DNA from: Burkholderiales bacterium PBB1
GTDB taxonomy: Bacteria > Pseudomonadota > Gammaproteobacteria > Burkholderiales > Burkholderiaceae_C
Length of the DNA stretch: 64,000 nt
Assembly (NCBI GenBank): GCA_002255905.1
Contig: NKIN01000001.1
Location: 248,001 to 312,000 of the forward strand
Direction: 5' to 3'
This document shows positions 51,899 to 61,592 of this stretch, one piece after another. How positions within the stretch are numbered: the first letter of the stretch is position 1; every line of letters starts with the position of its first letter. The notes under the pieces are model-generated. The model searched no databases. It saw nothing but the letters and a program-made list of their open reading frames with translations, and was not told the DNA's origin. Both the position numbers and the translations under genes were made by a program.

Positions 51899-52699
51899 TC
51901 AGTGTGGCTTGGCCGCTAGCGTGTCCAGTGCACGTCCGCGCCACGTCAGTTGCAGCACCGCCACGGCACGCCGCTTGATCAGCCGCGCATGGCCCTCGTC
52001 GAAGGCCGCCCTCGCAGCAGCGCCTTGCACGTGCAGCCGACTGAACATCACATAGGCGGGCATCGTGCCCAGGTCGCACACCGTCTTGAAATCGATCGTC
52101 GTGTTGGCCAGGCGCGCCAGGTACTCGAGGCGCTTCACTTCGTCCACAGTGACCACAGCCGCATCGATGCGGCCGGCCTGGAGCTTGCGCAGATTGCTGA
52201 CTTCCGAGTCGGCGTAGTCGATCCGTACCTTGGCGTCGTGAGGCAATGCGTTGACCTTCTCCGTGTACTCATAGCCGCGGACCAGGCCGATCAGCGTCTG
52301 ATCGCCCCACGCAGCGACCTCGCAGCCGAGCCGTGTCGAGTTGGATGGCACGATCAGCACGTTCTGTGCCGCGAACACGGGTTCGCTCGAGTACAGCACA
52401 GCGCTTTCCAGCTCGGGGAGCTTGCTCGCCGAAAAGCAGCCGGCCAGCTTGCCTGCGATCGCCAGCGCCTTGCAGCGGGTGTAAGGCATGACCTTCCACT
52501 GCGCGTCCCAGCCGACTTCCTGGAACGCAGCTTTCACCAGGTCATTGACGTAGCCACTGCCATCGGCATACGACCACGGCGCCGCGTCATCTTCGGCGCC
52601 GAGAACGACCTGATCGCCGCGGCTGTGGGATGCGCTGGACGCCATCGCGATGCAGACGGTCGCGGCCAGAAAGCGCAGGCTCCGTGCTGCGGATCCCAT
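51899..52699 (-). CDS. Periplasmic solute-binding protein (family 3-like)
   Basis: 266 residues. A cleavable signal peptide (residues 1 to about 24; RSLRFLAATVCIAMASSASHS) is followed by the two-lobed SBP_bac_3 pattern: AAPWSYADGSGYVNDLVKAAF, a strand-helix with VMPYTRCKALAIAGKLAGC, and GRIDAAVV with DEV. No ABC permease or ATPase gene is near, and it lies 4 nt before a hybrid kinase gene. Binding proteins in such positions usually present a ligand to the kinase sensor domain instead of feeding a transporter. The ligand is unknown. The paired cysteines (positions near 76 and 88, and 125) could form a disulfide. Nine nt separate it from the regulator gene upstream. Confidence 0.88.
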   Translation of the reverse strand: MGSAARSLRFLAATVCIAMASSASHSRGDQVVLGAEDDAAPWSYADGSGYVNDLVKAAFQEVGWDAQWKVMPYTRCKALAIAGKLAGCFSASKLPELESAVLYSSEPVFAAQNVLIVPSNSTRLGCEVAAWGDQTLIGLVRGYEYTEKVNALPHDAKVRIDYADSEVSNLRKLQAGRIDAAVVTVDEVKRLEYLARLANTTIDFKTVCDLGTMPAYVMFSRLHVQGAAARAAFDEGHARLIKRRAVAVLQLTWRGRALDTLAAKPH

Positions 52700-52708
52700 C
52701 GACGGCGC

Positions 52709-53332
52709 TCAGTGCGGGAGCCGCGAGGCGTTGCTCACGGCCGCTTGCAAGGTGGCAACGAAGGACGGTGCATCGATCGGCTTGGGGATGAACCGCACGT
52801 CCGCGGGCAGGTCGCCGAGTTCGGTAAATTGCTGAGGCGTGCGGCTCGACACTGCGATGACCACCGCCGGCCGCTCCGCGTGCTGAGTGGCGATGTGGCG
52901 CAGCATCTCGAAGCCGTTCATGTGCGGCATCACGATGTCGGTGACGAGCACGTCTGGCGCCTTCTGTCCGACGATGAGCAGCCCCTCGAAGCCGTTCTCG
53001 GCCAGCGTGACGACCGCTCCGGGCAAGGCGGTTTCAATCAGGCTGGTCAACAGGTCGCGGTCATCGGGGTTGTCGTCGACGACCAGCACCGACAGACCGA
53101 TGGGCGCGCTCTGGGCCGCGATCCGTACGCCCTCCGGCAGGTCGCGGCTGAGAATAAAAGCCTCTACGCTGGCTGCATCGATGCGGCGATGGCCGCCCAC
53201 CGTTTTCCATGCCTTCAGGTACCCTTGGTCGACCCAGCGCTGAATCGTCGGGATGGACACTCCCAAGCGCCGAGCCACGGCAGCGGTCGAGTAGGAAGCG
53301 GCGGGCAGATCAGTGGGTGGGAGTGAAGACAT
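52709..53332 (-). CDS. Response regulator with N-terminal MerR-type HTH and C-terminal receiver
   Basis: 207 residues. The N-terminal 70 residues are an excisionase/MerR-type winged helix (SYSTAAVARRLGVSIPTIQRWVDQGYLKAWKTVGGHRRI). A receiver follows (about 85-200) with VVDDN, phosphoacceptor Asp in LVTDIVMPHMNG, a Ser switch residue in AVSS and Lys in PKP. This order is the reverse of ordinary OmpR/NarL regulators, which have the receiver first. It is the likely output of the HPt-bearing kinase encoded downstream in the same operon. The frame opens at 53,431 but the upstream part does not look coding, so I chose ATG 53,332 (weak GGA 8 nt before it). Confidence 0.93.
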   Translation of the reverse strand: MSSLPPTDLPAASYSTAAVARRLGVSIPTIQRWVDQGYLKAWKTVGGHRRIDAASVEAFILSRDLPEGVRIAAQSAPIGLSVLVVDDNPDDRDLLTSLIETALPGAVVTLAENGFEGLLIVGQKAPDVLVTDIVMPHMNGFEMLRHIATQHAERPAVVIAVSSRTPQQFTELGDLPADVRFIPKPIDAPSFVATLQAAVSNASRLPH

Positions 53333-53388
53333 CGGTTCATCCGAGAGTCCGTTCCTGCATCCCAGGGCACGGCAGCCCGAAGTATGCG

Positions 53389-54012
53389 TCAGCGCCGTGG
53401 TGCGCCCGACTCTTCGGGGTCTTGTCCCCAACGCGCCTGCCCCTGGCAGATCTCGCTGATGTGGCGCACGAAATCGCCAGCCAGCGCTTCGGCCACGCTG
53501 ATCGACATCTCGACGTCGTCACCGTGCACGATGGCTTGCAACGCGTGGCCACCGGTCTGGATTTCACGCCGCAGCAGCCCTTCCATCGAATAGGGAATGC
53601 TGCATTGCAGGGTCTTGCGCCGCACCAGAGGCACCTTCTCGGCGCCGATCAGCGCCTGGGCGACGGCGCTGTTGTAGGCGCGGACCAGGCCGCCCGCGCC
53701 CAGCTTGATTCCGCCGAAATAGCGGATCACGGTGGCCAGCACCCCTTCGAGTCCCTGGTGCCGCAGCACTTCCATCATCGGCCTGCCGGCGGTGCCGCCG
53801 GGCTCACCGTCGTCGACCGCGGCCGATTCGCCACCCGCCATCAGTGCCCAGCAGATGTGCGTGGCTTCCGGGTGCAAGGCCCACAGCTCGTTGACGAGCT
53901 CCACGGCCTCGGCACGGCCGGCGACCGGTTGCACGCAGGTGATGAACTGACTTTTCTTGATCCACAGTTCGCCGTGCACGGCTTCTTTCAGGGTGTAGGT
54001 GATCTGTGCCAT
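53389..54012 (-). CDS. yigZ: YigZ/IMPACT family protein
   Basis: 207 residues. The N-terminal IMPACT/UPF0029 domain shows KKSQFITCVQPV, HPEATHICWAL, the DDGEPGGTAGRPMMEVL signature and VIRYFGGIKLGAGGLVRAY; a C-terminal ferredoxin-like domain (CSIPYSMEGLL... EMSISV) follows. These features are standard for the YigZ family, linked in yeast (Yih1) to translation-stress signalling; the bacterial role is unclear. ATG 54,012 is chosen although the frame runs to 54,105. It lies 56 nt upstream of the MerR-receiver gene on the same strand but is probably unrelated in function. Confidence 0.93.
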   Translation of the reverse strand: MAQITYTLKEAVHGELWIKKSQFITCVQPVAGRAEAVELVNELWALHPEATHICWALMAGGESAAVDDGEPGGTAGRPMMEVLRHQGLEGVLATVIRYFGGIKLGAGGLVRAYNSAVAQALIGAEKVPLVRRKTLQCSIPYSMEGLLRREIQTGGHALQAIVHGDDVEMSISVAEALAGDFVRHISEICQGQARWGQDPEESGAPRR

Positions 54013-54150
54013 CGGGTGTCTACGTATTCGGGGATCGCAGCGCCCCGCAAGCGTGCCAGCGTCGGTGTCGAAGCGGCGACAATGCGGTTTGCGCGGCACG
54101 AGCATGTCGGATCAGACAGCGCCGCGCAGCGCCTCAATTGTCATGTGCCG

Positions 54151-54156
54151 GGAGGG
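54151..54156 (+). promoter_or_regulatory. Ribosome binding site GGAGGG for a TTG start
   Basis: A near-perfect anti-16S match 6 nt before TTG 54,163. The first ATG in the frame (54,172) would be 15 nt away, which is too far. Confidence 0.6.
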
Positions 54157-54162
54157 CCGATT

Positions 54163-54471
54163 TTGAATCTGATGGTGCCGATCACGTTGTTCGACGAGTT
54201 GACGGAGTCGATCATCAAGTCCACCGGAACGCTGGACCTGGCCAGCGGCGAGATCCGTTCGATCCAGTACGAAAACCACGACATCGATCTGCAGGGCCTG
54301 CCGGCCGACGATGAAGACTACGAGTTCACCTCGGGCACGCTGTCGCACCGAGGCAAGGAAATCGAGTTCCGGGTCGATGTGGATGTGCTGACCGGCAAGT
54401 ACTCGGTGACACCGAGCGAGTTGCTCGAACTCAAGGGCCGCGCCGCGAAGCTCTTCACCGCGCCGCCTTGA
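54163..54471 (+). CDS. Small acidic hypothetical protein
   Basis: 102 residues with a TTG start (MNLMVPITLFDELTESI...). It is acidic, with paired Asp/Glu (PADDEDYEF), no membrane helix and no signal peptide. Strands GEIRSIQYENHDIDLQG and IEFRVDVDVLTGKYSVT suggest a small beta fold. I do not recognise a family. The gene is divergent from yigZ (150 nt intergenic) and precedes an HPP-CBS gene by about 70 nt, so it may share its transcript. The frame is open far upstream, but only this end is protein-like. Confidence 0.7.
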   Translation: MNLMVPITLFDELTESIIKSTGTLDLASGEIRSIQYENHDIDLQGLPADDEDYEFTSGTLSHRGKEIEFRVDVDVLTGKYSVTPSELLELKGRAAKLFTAPP

Positions 54472-54542
54472 AGCGGGTCACCGGGTGACACGGGCACTCT
54501 GAGGATGGTGTCGGCGGTGTGTCCATTCCGTGCCATGCGCTG

Positions 54543-55673
54543 ATGTCCGAGTTTCGCTTCCTGTCGTTTCTTGCCAGTTTCTGGCCAGCGCGGGTGCGCG
54601 TCAACGCGCGCGAGCGCTGGCGCGCCGTGATCGGTGGAGGGCTGGGCATCCTCGCCACGGCCTGGCTCTGTCGCTGGGGCGCCGGCCCGCAGCCCCTGGG
54701 ACCGTGGCTGGTGGCCCCGCTCGGTGCCAGCGCGGTGCTGGTCTTTGCGGTGCCTTCCAGCCCGCTGGCCCAGCCCTGGTCGGTGATCGGTGGCAACACG
54801 TTGTCTGCCCTGGTCGGTGCGGCCTGCGCTCAGCTGATCCCCGACCCGGTCTGGGCAGGAGCGACCGCGGTGGGGCTGGCGATCGCGGTGATGTTTGCCT
54901 TGCGCTGTCTGCATCCGCCCGGCGGCGCCTCGGCACTGCTGGCGGCACTGGGAGCGAGCGGGTTCCACTTTGCGCTGTTCCCGGTCTTCGTGAACTCGGT
55001 GCTGCTGACAGCGGCGGGCTTGGCCTACAACGCACTGACCGGGCGGCGCTATCCGCATGCGCAGGCGCGACCGGTGGCGGCGACGGAATCGGCGCGCTTC
55101 AGCGCCGCCGACCTGGACGCCGCGCTGACCCACTACAACCAGGTGATCGACGTCAGCCGCGACGACCTCGAAGACCTGCTGCATTACGCCGAATCGGCCG
55201 CCTACCAGCGCACCCTCGGTGAGCTGCGCTGCGGCGAGATCATGTCGCGCCAGCCGCTGGCGGTGCAGTTCGGCACCCCGCTTGCCGAAGCCTGGTCGCT
55301 GATGCGCCAGCGCCGCATCAAGGCGTTGCCGGTGATCGACCGCGCTCAGCGCATCGTCGGCATCGTGACCGTTGCCGACTTCATGCGGCTGGCCGATCCG
55401 GCCCAGCACGATGGCATGGGCCAACGCCTGAAGACGCTGCTGCGCACCAGCGGCACACCATATGCCGACAAGCCCGAGGTGGTCGGCCAGATCATGACCC
55501 GCGAGGTGCGCGTGGCCAGCGAGCAGCGGCACGTGGTCGAACTGGTGCCGCTGTTCTCCGAGGGTGGCCACCACCACATCCCGATCATCGACGGCGACAA
55601 GCGCCTGGTCGGCATCATCACCGTGTCCGACCTGGTGCGTGCGCTCTATCGGATGGTTCGGCACGGCGAGTGA
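54543..55673 (+). CDS. HPP family membrane protein with paired CBS domains
   Basis: 376 residues. The N-terminal half is an HPP domain with four membrane helices and the hallmark LHPPGGASALLAAL; LVAPLGASAVLVF precedes it. After a linker with a DLDAALTHYNQVIDVSRDDLE segment, two CBS domains follow (about 225-290 and 310-372; IMSRQP...VTVADFM and IMTREV...VSDLV), which usually bind adenosyl ligands. HPP proteins have been linked to nitrite transport in plastids, but here the substrate is open. The frame begins at GTG 54,519; ATG 54,543 gives a more normal N-terminus. Confidence 0.93.
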   Translation: MSEFRFLSFLASFWPARVRVNARERWRAVIGGGLGILATAWLCRWGAGPQPLGPWLVAPLGASAVLVFAVPSSPLAQPWSVIGGNTLSALVGAACAQLIPDPVWAGATAVGLAIAVMFALRCLHPPGGASALLAALGASGFHFALFPVFVNSVLLTAAGLAYNALTGRRYPHAQARPVAATESARFSAADLDAALTHYNQVIDVSRDDLEDLLHYAESAAYQRTLGELRCGEIMSRQPLAVQFGTPLAEAWSLMRQRRIKALPVIDRAQRIVGIVTVADFMRLADPAQHDGMGQRLKTLLRTSGTPYADKPEVVGQIMTREVRVASEQRHVVELVPLFSEGGHHHIPIIDGDKRLVGIITVSDLVRALYRMVRHGE

Positions 55674-55915
55674 TGCGCTTGCGCATTTCACAGCACGCAG
55701 GCACCGTTGGCACGCGCAAACGCAATCAAACCCCAGAGCACCTCGTTGGTCGTCGGAGCGCTGCGGTGGGCCGCTGTGTGGAGTGAAGTAAAGGGGGAGG
55801 GCCGGCGGACTCGACCCGAAGCGATTGGCTGGTGAACCGGCCCGGAGGACATGAACGGAACACAGTGGTCTACCGCAGCGCGCCCGCGCCCGCGCCCATC
55901 TCCATCAACAACTTC

Positions 55916-58480
55916 TCACCAGTCTTCCTTGACCGCCAGCGCCATGTCGCGGCCGGCGGCACGCCGCGCGGCGAGGCCTGCGGTCAGGGTGCCTGCTGCG
56001 ATCACGGCGGCGCACAGCGTGGCCAGACGTGCGCCGGGCAGCATCAGGTCCATCGTCCAGTGGAAGCTCTGCGGGTTGACCACCTTCACCAACACCACGC
56101 TGACGGCGATGCCGAGCGCCAGGCCCCACAGCGCGCCGGCCGCCGTCCAGACCGCGCCCTCGGCGGTCACCACGGTCAGCACCTGGCGCCGTGTCAGGCC
56201 CAGGTGCGCGAGCAGGCCGAACTCCTTGCGACGTGCCAGCACCTGGGCTGAAAAACTGGCCGCGATGCCGAACAGCCCGATCGCGATCGCCACGCCCTGC
56301 AGCCAGTAGGTGACGGCGAAGCTGCGGTCGAAGATGCGCAGCGAGATGGCACGGATCTCGGCGGCCGAGGCGAACTCGATCAGTTCGCCGTCCATGCCGT
56401 GCCGTGGCGCCAGCGCGCGCAGTTGCCGTTGCACGGTGCTGGCATCGGTGCCCGGCTGCAGCCAGAGCGCGAGGTCGTTGATGCGGGTGTCGCCGGTGAG
56501 CCGAAGCCAGTCGGCGGCCGCGAGCACCACCGCACCGTGCTGGCGCGCGTAGTCGCGCCAGACGCCGCGCACGAAGACGCTGGCTTGCTGGCCATTCGGC
56601 AGCGGCAGCATCAGGCGCGTTCCGATCGCAGCGCCGTACAGCGTCACCATGGCCTCGCTCACGTAGGCGGCAGTCTCGCCCTGCGGCAGCGCGACCAGCT
56701 CGCCGACCAAGGGCAGCGCGCGAGCCGGGTCGGCGAGCGGCCGCGCGATCAGGGCCACGGCCGGTTGCGCCGGATCGATCTGCACCGACGACACACGCAG
56801 CGTCTCGGTGCGCGCCACACCGTCCACGCCCGCCGCATCGCGCACCCAGCCGGGTGCGAGCGTGATCAGGTCGCTGCCGCCGGCCGAGGCGCTGGCGCGC
56901 GCGTACAGATCGGCCGGCAGCACGGTGTCGAGCCAGCTGGTGATCGACTCGCGGAAGCTGGCCACCATCACCGTCAGCGCCACCGACAACGCCAGGCTCG
57001 CCACCACGCCCGCCACCGCCACGGTGGCGGTGTTCCTTTGATGCCGAGCCCGCTCGACCGCCAGCAGCGCAAGCGCATGCCGCGGCGGGGTGATCGCGCG
57101 CAGCAGCAGGCCCACGCCCCCGGGCACGCAGACGATGCCGCCGAGCAGCAACAACGCAACCGACACGTAGGCCGCCAGTGGCATGTCGAAGACGGGCGGC
57201 ACGGTCAGCAGCGCGAGCGATGCGGCGATCAACGCCGGTCCGGCCCACGGCGTTCGATCGCTGCCAGCGGTGGTTCCCAGGCCCTTGAGCGCCTGAGCCG
57301 GTGCCAGCCGCTGCGCCGCGCGGGCCGGCAGCCAGCCGCCCACCAGAGCTGCCGCCACGCCCAACGCGCCATAGGCCAGCGCGGCCGGTGCACTGAAGTG
57401 CAGCACCGGCGCGACGCCAGGGAAGTAGCCGCCGCCCAGGTCGCCCGCCAGCAGGCGCAAGGCAGCCGCAGCCAGGGCCGTGCCGAGCGCCAGCCCCAGC
57501 AGGCTGCCGGCCACCCCCAGCAGCGCCGACTCGGCCAGCACCAACCGCAGCCGCTGCGCGGCGCCCAGCCCCAGCACGCCCAGCAACGCGAACTGCGGCT
57601 GCCGCTGGGCGACCGACAGCGACAGGATCGAAAACACCAGGAACGCGCCGGTGAACAGCGCCACCAGCGCCAACACCGTCAGGTTCACGCGGTAGGCGCG
57701 CGACACGTTCGACACCCGCTGGGCGGCCTCGTCCGGTGTCGTGGCACGCACGCCCTGCGAGGCAAAGTCCTGCAGCTGCAGCGAGGCCACGACGCGGTCG
57801 CGGTCAGCGCCTGGCTTCAATCGCACGTCGATGCGGCTCAAGCGGCCCAACATACCGAACTGCGCCTGCGCGCCGGCGATGTCCATCACCGCGAGTGGCG
57901 GGCCGCCCGCGGCCACGCTGCCGTGCACCTGCAACGCGACGACGCCGTTCGGGGTCTGCAGGCGCAGGGCATCGACAGCGCCGAGTCGCTGCCGAGCCGC
58001 CGCGTTCAAGGCCACTGCGTCGGGGTCGAACAGCCCCAGTCGATCGGGCTCGGTCGACCCATCGGTGGCCGACAGCTTGGGCAGCAACGCCGGAGACAAC
58101 GGCGCGGCGACCAGCGCATCGATGCCGAGCACGCGCAGCGGCACCCGTTTTGCGTTGCCCTGATCGCCTTGTGCCAGCGTTGGCACCAGCGCCTGCGTCT
58201 CGACTTCGATCACGGGGCTCGCCAGCGCGATGTCCGGATGCCGCGCCACCCGTGCATACAGCGCCTCGTCGAACCCGCCGCGCTGGCCCCGCAATTCGAA
58301 GTCGGGTTCGCCGTTGATGGAACGCACCGCGGCGCTGAATTCACCCAGCGCCGACTGGTTGATCAACTGCACCGAGAACGCCAGCGCCACACCGAGCGTC
58401 ACGGCCAGCAGCGCTGCCGCTTGCCGCCACGGGTGGTGACGCCACTCTGGCCAGGTCAGGTGTGTCAGCAGCGAGAGCAT
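55916..58480 (-). CDS. ybbP: YbbP-like ABC transporter permease (FtsX type)
   Basis: 854 residues with a single N-terminal membrane helix (about 20-42), a large periplasmic domain (43-260), three helices (about 262-400), helices near 415-480 and 490-515, a second periplasmic domain (515-730) and three C-terminal helices (735-845). Two FtsX-type permease units in one chain, as in YbbP (about 800 residues), suggest it does not need a second permease. The C-terminal FtsX signature includes [17 protein letters not shown]. Such systems extrude or mobilise lipids or lipoproteins rather than import solutes. The start lies 4 nt from the end of the ATPase gene, so they are one operon. Substrate unknown. 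Confidence 0.93.
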   Translation of the reverse strand: MLSLLTHLTWPEWRHHPWRQAAALLAVTLGVALAFSVQLINQSALGEFSAAVRSINGEPDFELRGQRGGFDEALYARVARHPDIALASPVIEVETQALVPTLAQGDQGNAKRVPLRVLGIDALVAAPLSPALLPKLSATDGSTEPDRLGLFDPDAVALNAAARQRLGAVDALRLQTPNGVVALQVHGSVAAGGPPLAVMDIAGAQAQFGMLGRLSRIDVRLKPGADRDRVVASLQLQDFASQGVRATTPDEAAQRVSNVSRAYRVNLTVLALVALFTGAFLVFSILSLSVAQRQPQFALLGVLGLGAAQRLRLVLAESALLGVAGSLLGLALGTALAAAALRLLAGDLGGGYFPGVAPVLHFSAPAALAYGALGVAAALVGGWLPARAAQRLAPAQALKGLGTTAGSDRTPWAGPALIAASLALLTVPPVFDMPLAAYVSVALLLLGGIVCVPGGVGLLLRAITPPRHALALLAVERARHQRNTATVAVAGVVASLALSVALTVMVASFRESITSWLDTVLPADLYARASASAGGSDLITLAPGWVRDAAGVDGVARTETLRVSSVQIDPAQPAVALIARPLADPARALPLVGELVALPQGETAAYVSEAMVTLYGAAIGTRLMLPLPNGQQASVFVRGVWRDYARQHGAVVLAAADWLRLTGDTRINDLALWLQPGTDASTVQRQLRALAPRHGMDGELIEFASAAEIRAISLRIFDRSFAVTYWLQGVAIAIGLFGIAASFSAQVLARRKEFGLLAHLGLTRRQVLTVVTAEGAVWTAAGALWGLALGIAVSVVLVKVVNPQSFHWTMDLMLPGARLATLCAAVIAAGTLTAGLAARRAAGRDMALAVKEDW

Positions 58481-58484
58481 GGGC

Positions 58485-59183
<699 letters not shown>

Positions 59184-59324
59184 GGCAGAAGAGGCGCGGC
59201 GCGATTGTCGGCGCAGCCACTGCTGGCGTCGCGGCGGGCTGCGCATGCCCTTCGAGTGCGCGTCGTTACGCCTTGTCGCCATCGCGAAATGGCACCTGGC
59301 GAACCGCGCGCTAGAGTGGCTGGC

Positions 59325-59849
59325 ATGCACCGAGATCCATTCCTGCGCTGGGCGGGCCGCATCGCCACGCTGGGCGCCGTGGCCCTGGTGACCGCGTGCG
59401 CCAGCCCGTCTCCCCGGTCGTCGGGCAGCGCCGCGGCACCACCACCCACCTTGGCACAGGAGCGGCAGCGCCTGGCCGATCTGTTCGATGGCACGCCGGT
59501 GGTGCTGGCGATCGACCGCGATGGCAGCCTGCGCGCCGAGGTGCCGCTGCGCTTTTGTTTCGAGCCGGCACGCGCTGTGGTCAAGCCACCGCTGGCGGCG
59601 TTGCTCGATCGGCTGGCGACCAGCCCCGCCACGCGCGGTGGCAACTGGCTCGTGGCCGCGCCGGGCGATCCGACCAGCAAGGACACGGCGCTGGCCACCC
59701 AACGTGCCCGCAGCGTGCGCGACCACCTTGTGGGCCGCGGGGCCATGGCCACCAAAGTGGCGATCGGATCGCTGGGCTGGTCGGGCGGGCCGAGCACCGT
59801 GGTGCGGGTGGTCGTTTCGGTGCCGAGCGGGAGTTATCCGTCGCGCTGA
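59325..59849 (+). CDS. Probable OmpA-like lipoprotein
   Basis: 174 residues. The signal peptide ends in a lipobox (LVTAC, Cys25), so it is likely an outer-membrane lipoprotein. The rest resembles an OmpA/MotB-type peptidoglycan-binding domain in outline: FCFEPARAVVKPPLAALLDRLA (like the F-x-x-x-x-x-x-L-x-P-x-A-x-x-x-L element), DTALATQRARSVRDHLVGRGA (like the LSxxRAxAVxxYL element). It is compact and partly divergent. ATG 59,325 lies 10 nt after a weak AGAG. Its gene is divergent from the ybbAP operon and convergent with miaA. Confidence 0.82.
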   Translation: MHRDPFLRWAGRIATLGAVALVTACASPSPRSSGSAAAPPPTLAQERQRLADLFDGTPVVLAIDRDGSLRAEVPLRFCFEPARAVVKPPLAALLDRLATSPATRGGNWLVAAPGDPTSKDTALATQRARSVRDHLVGRGAMATKVAIGSLGWSGGPSTVVRVVVSVPSGSYPSR

Positions 59850-59867
59850 GCCCCGGTTGCCGCGTCC

Positions 59868-60860
59868 TCAGGCAGGGCCTGGGACCAACGTGCTGGCTAA
59901 CCGCAAGGCCGTTTTCACCACCCGAGCCTGGGCGTCCGGGGCGTCGCAGGCCACCACCGTGCGCTGCGGCATGCTGCGCAGCCAGGTCAGCTGCCGCTTG
60001 GCCAACTGCCGCGTGGCCGCGATGCCGCGCTCGGGCAGATCGCTCAGGTCACCCGCTTCCAGCGCCTCCCAGGTCTGCCGGTAGCCCACACAGCGCATCG
60101 AGGGCAGGTCGGGGTGCAGATCTCGCCGCTGCATCAGCGCATGCACCTCATCCACCAGGCCCGCGTCCAGCATCTGCAGGAAGCGCGCTTCGATCCGCTG
60201 GTGCAACCAGGCGCGGTCGGTGGGCTCGAGCGAGATCAGCGGCGGCGTCTGGACGGCGGCCTTGGGCTGATGGAATGACGACAAGGGCAGGCCGCTCACC
60301 CGATGCACTTCCAGCGCGCGCTGGATGCGTTGTCGGTCCCCCGGCGGCAGGCGCGCTGCGGTCACCGGGTCCACGCGCTGAAGCTCGCGGTACAAGGCAT
60401 GCAGCCCTTGGCGCTCGCATTGCTCGTCGAGGGCGGCGCGCACCGCACGGTCGGCCGCGGGCATCGCGTCCAGGCCTTCGAACAGGGCCTTGAAATACAG
60501 CATCGTGCCGCCCACCAGCAACGGCAGATGGCCGCGGGCGCGTATCTCTCCGATCAGGCGCTGCGCATCACCCACGAAGCGGGCCGCCGAATACGCCTCG
60601 CTGGGATCGATGATGTCGATCAGGTGGTGCGGCACGGCGGTGCGCTCGGCGGCGGTGGGCTTGGCGGTGCCGATGTCCATGCCGCGGTAGACCAGCGCCG
60701 AGTCGACGCTGATGATCTCGACGGGCTGCGGTGGCTGTTGGTCGGCGAGTGCCTGCGCCATCGCCAGCGCCGCCGCGGTCTTGCCGCTGGCCGTGGCGCC
60801 CGCCAGGCACAGCACGCTGATCGGTGCGCTGTACGCCGATGGGGTTGTCGTGTCTTTCAC
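59868..60860 (-). CDS. miaA: tRNA dimethylallyltransferase
   Basis: 330 residues from GTG 60,860. It transfers dimethylallyl to A37 of tRNAs reading UNN codons. P-loop [52 protein letters not shown] and the C-terminal [11 protein letters not shown] and KRQLTWLR are all present and in order. ATG 60,932 and 60,929 would add about 24 residues of poor quality and reach within 30 nt of def, so I prefer GTG. The C-terminus is convergent with the lipoprotein gene (18 nt). Confidence 0.95.
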   Translation of the reverse strand: MKDTTTPSAYSAPISVLCLAGATASGKTAAALAMAQALADQQPPQPVEIISVDSALVYRGMDIGTAKPTAAERTAVPHHLIDIIDPSEAYSAARFVGDAQRLIGEIRARGHLPLLVGGTMLYFKALFEGLDAMPAADRAVRAALDEQCERQGLHALYRELQRVDPVTAARLPPGDRQRIQRALEVHRVSGLPLSSFHQPKAAVQTPPLISLEPTDRAWLHQRIEARFLQMLDAGLVDEVHALMQRRDLHPDLPSMRCVGYRQTWEALEAGDLSDLPERGIAATRQLAKRQLTWLRSMPQRTVVACDAPDAQARVVKTALRLASTLVPGPA

Positions 60861-60959
60861 CCGTCGATTGTCGACCAGGGGTGGGGTGGTCACGTCCCCT
60901 CGTTGGCCAGCCAACGCAGACAGGTTCATCATGTCATCTGGAACACTGCGGAGAGAGCG

Positions 60960-61496
60960 ATGGCCGTGCGCGAAATTCTGAAAATGGGCGACCCGCGTCT
61001 GTGGCGCGTGGCGCAGCCGGTGACGGCCTTCAACACACGCGAACTCGACGCACTGGTCACTGACCTGTTCGACACCATGCACGCAGCCAACGGGGCCGGG
61101 CTGGCAGCGCCGCAGATCGGCGTCGATCTGGCGGTGGTGATCTTCGGCTTCGAGCAAAACACCCGCTACCCCGACGCGGAAGCGGTGCCTCAGACCGTTC
61201 TGATCAACCCCAAGATCGTGCACCTGGGCGATGCGGAAGAAGAGGGCTGGGAAGGTTGCCTGTCGGTGCCCGGTCTGCGGGGCGTGGTGTCGCGGCCGGC
61301 GCACATCCGCTACAGCGGGTTCGACCCGCGCGGCGAGCCCATCGAGCGCGAAGCCACCGGCTTTCACGCGCGCGTGGTCCAGCACGAATGCGACCACCTG
61401 CTGGGCGTGCTGTACCCGATGCGCATGCGCGACCACAGGCGCTTCGGCTACACCGACGTGCTGTTTCCCGATCTGGCCGACCAGGGTGACGATTGA
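60960..61496 (+). CDS. def: Peptide deformylase
   Basis: 178 residues. It removes formyl from N-terminal Met using a metal. Motif 1 [10 protein letters not shown] (45-54), motif 2 EGCLSVPG (98-105) and motif 3 QHECDHLLG (141-149) are complete, giving Cys100, His142 and His146 as metal ligands and Glu143 as catalytic residue. The strong ribosome site GGAGAG lies just before ATG 60,960. It is divergent from miaA. No fmt gene follows, so it is a stand-alone deformylase, possibly one of two. Confidence 0.97.
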   Translation: MAVREILKMGDPRLWRVAQPVTAFNTRELDALVTDLFDTMHAANGAGLAAPQIGVDLAVVIFGFEQNTRYPDAEAVPQTVLINPKIVHLGDAEEEGWEGCLSVPGLRGVVSRPAHIRYSGFDPRGEPIEREATGFHARVVQHECDHLLGVLYPMRMRDHRRFGYTDVLFPDLADQGDD

Positions 61497-61592
61497 GAGC
61501 CCGGTGATGAGCGCCCCGTATGCCACGTGTAAAGCTGTGTTGCAGGCGCCAGCCCGTGTCGGCGCGGCCTGCCGATCCTGCGTTGAGGGGTC

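Noticed and set aside
54318-55691. Minus-strand frame of 457 codons opposite the HPP-CBS gene
   Set aside because: The plus strand carries intact HPP and CBS motifs; the minus frame is a shadow.
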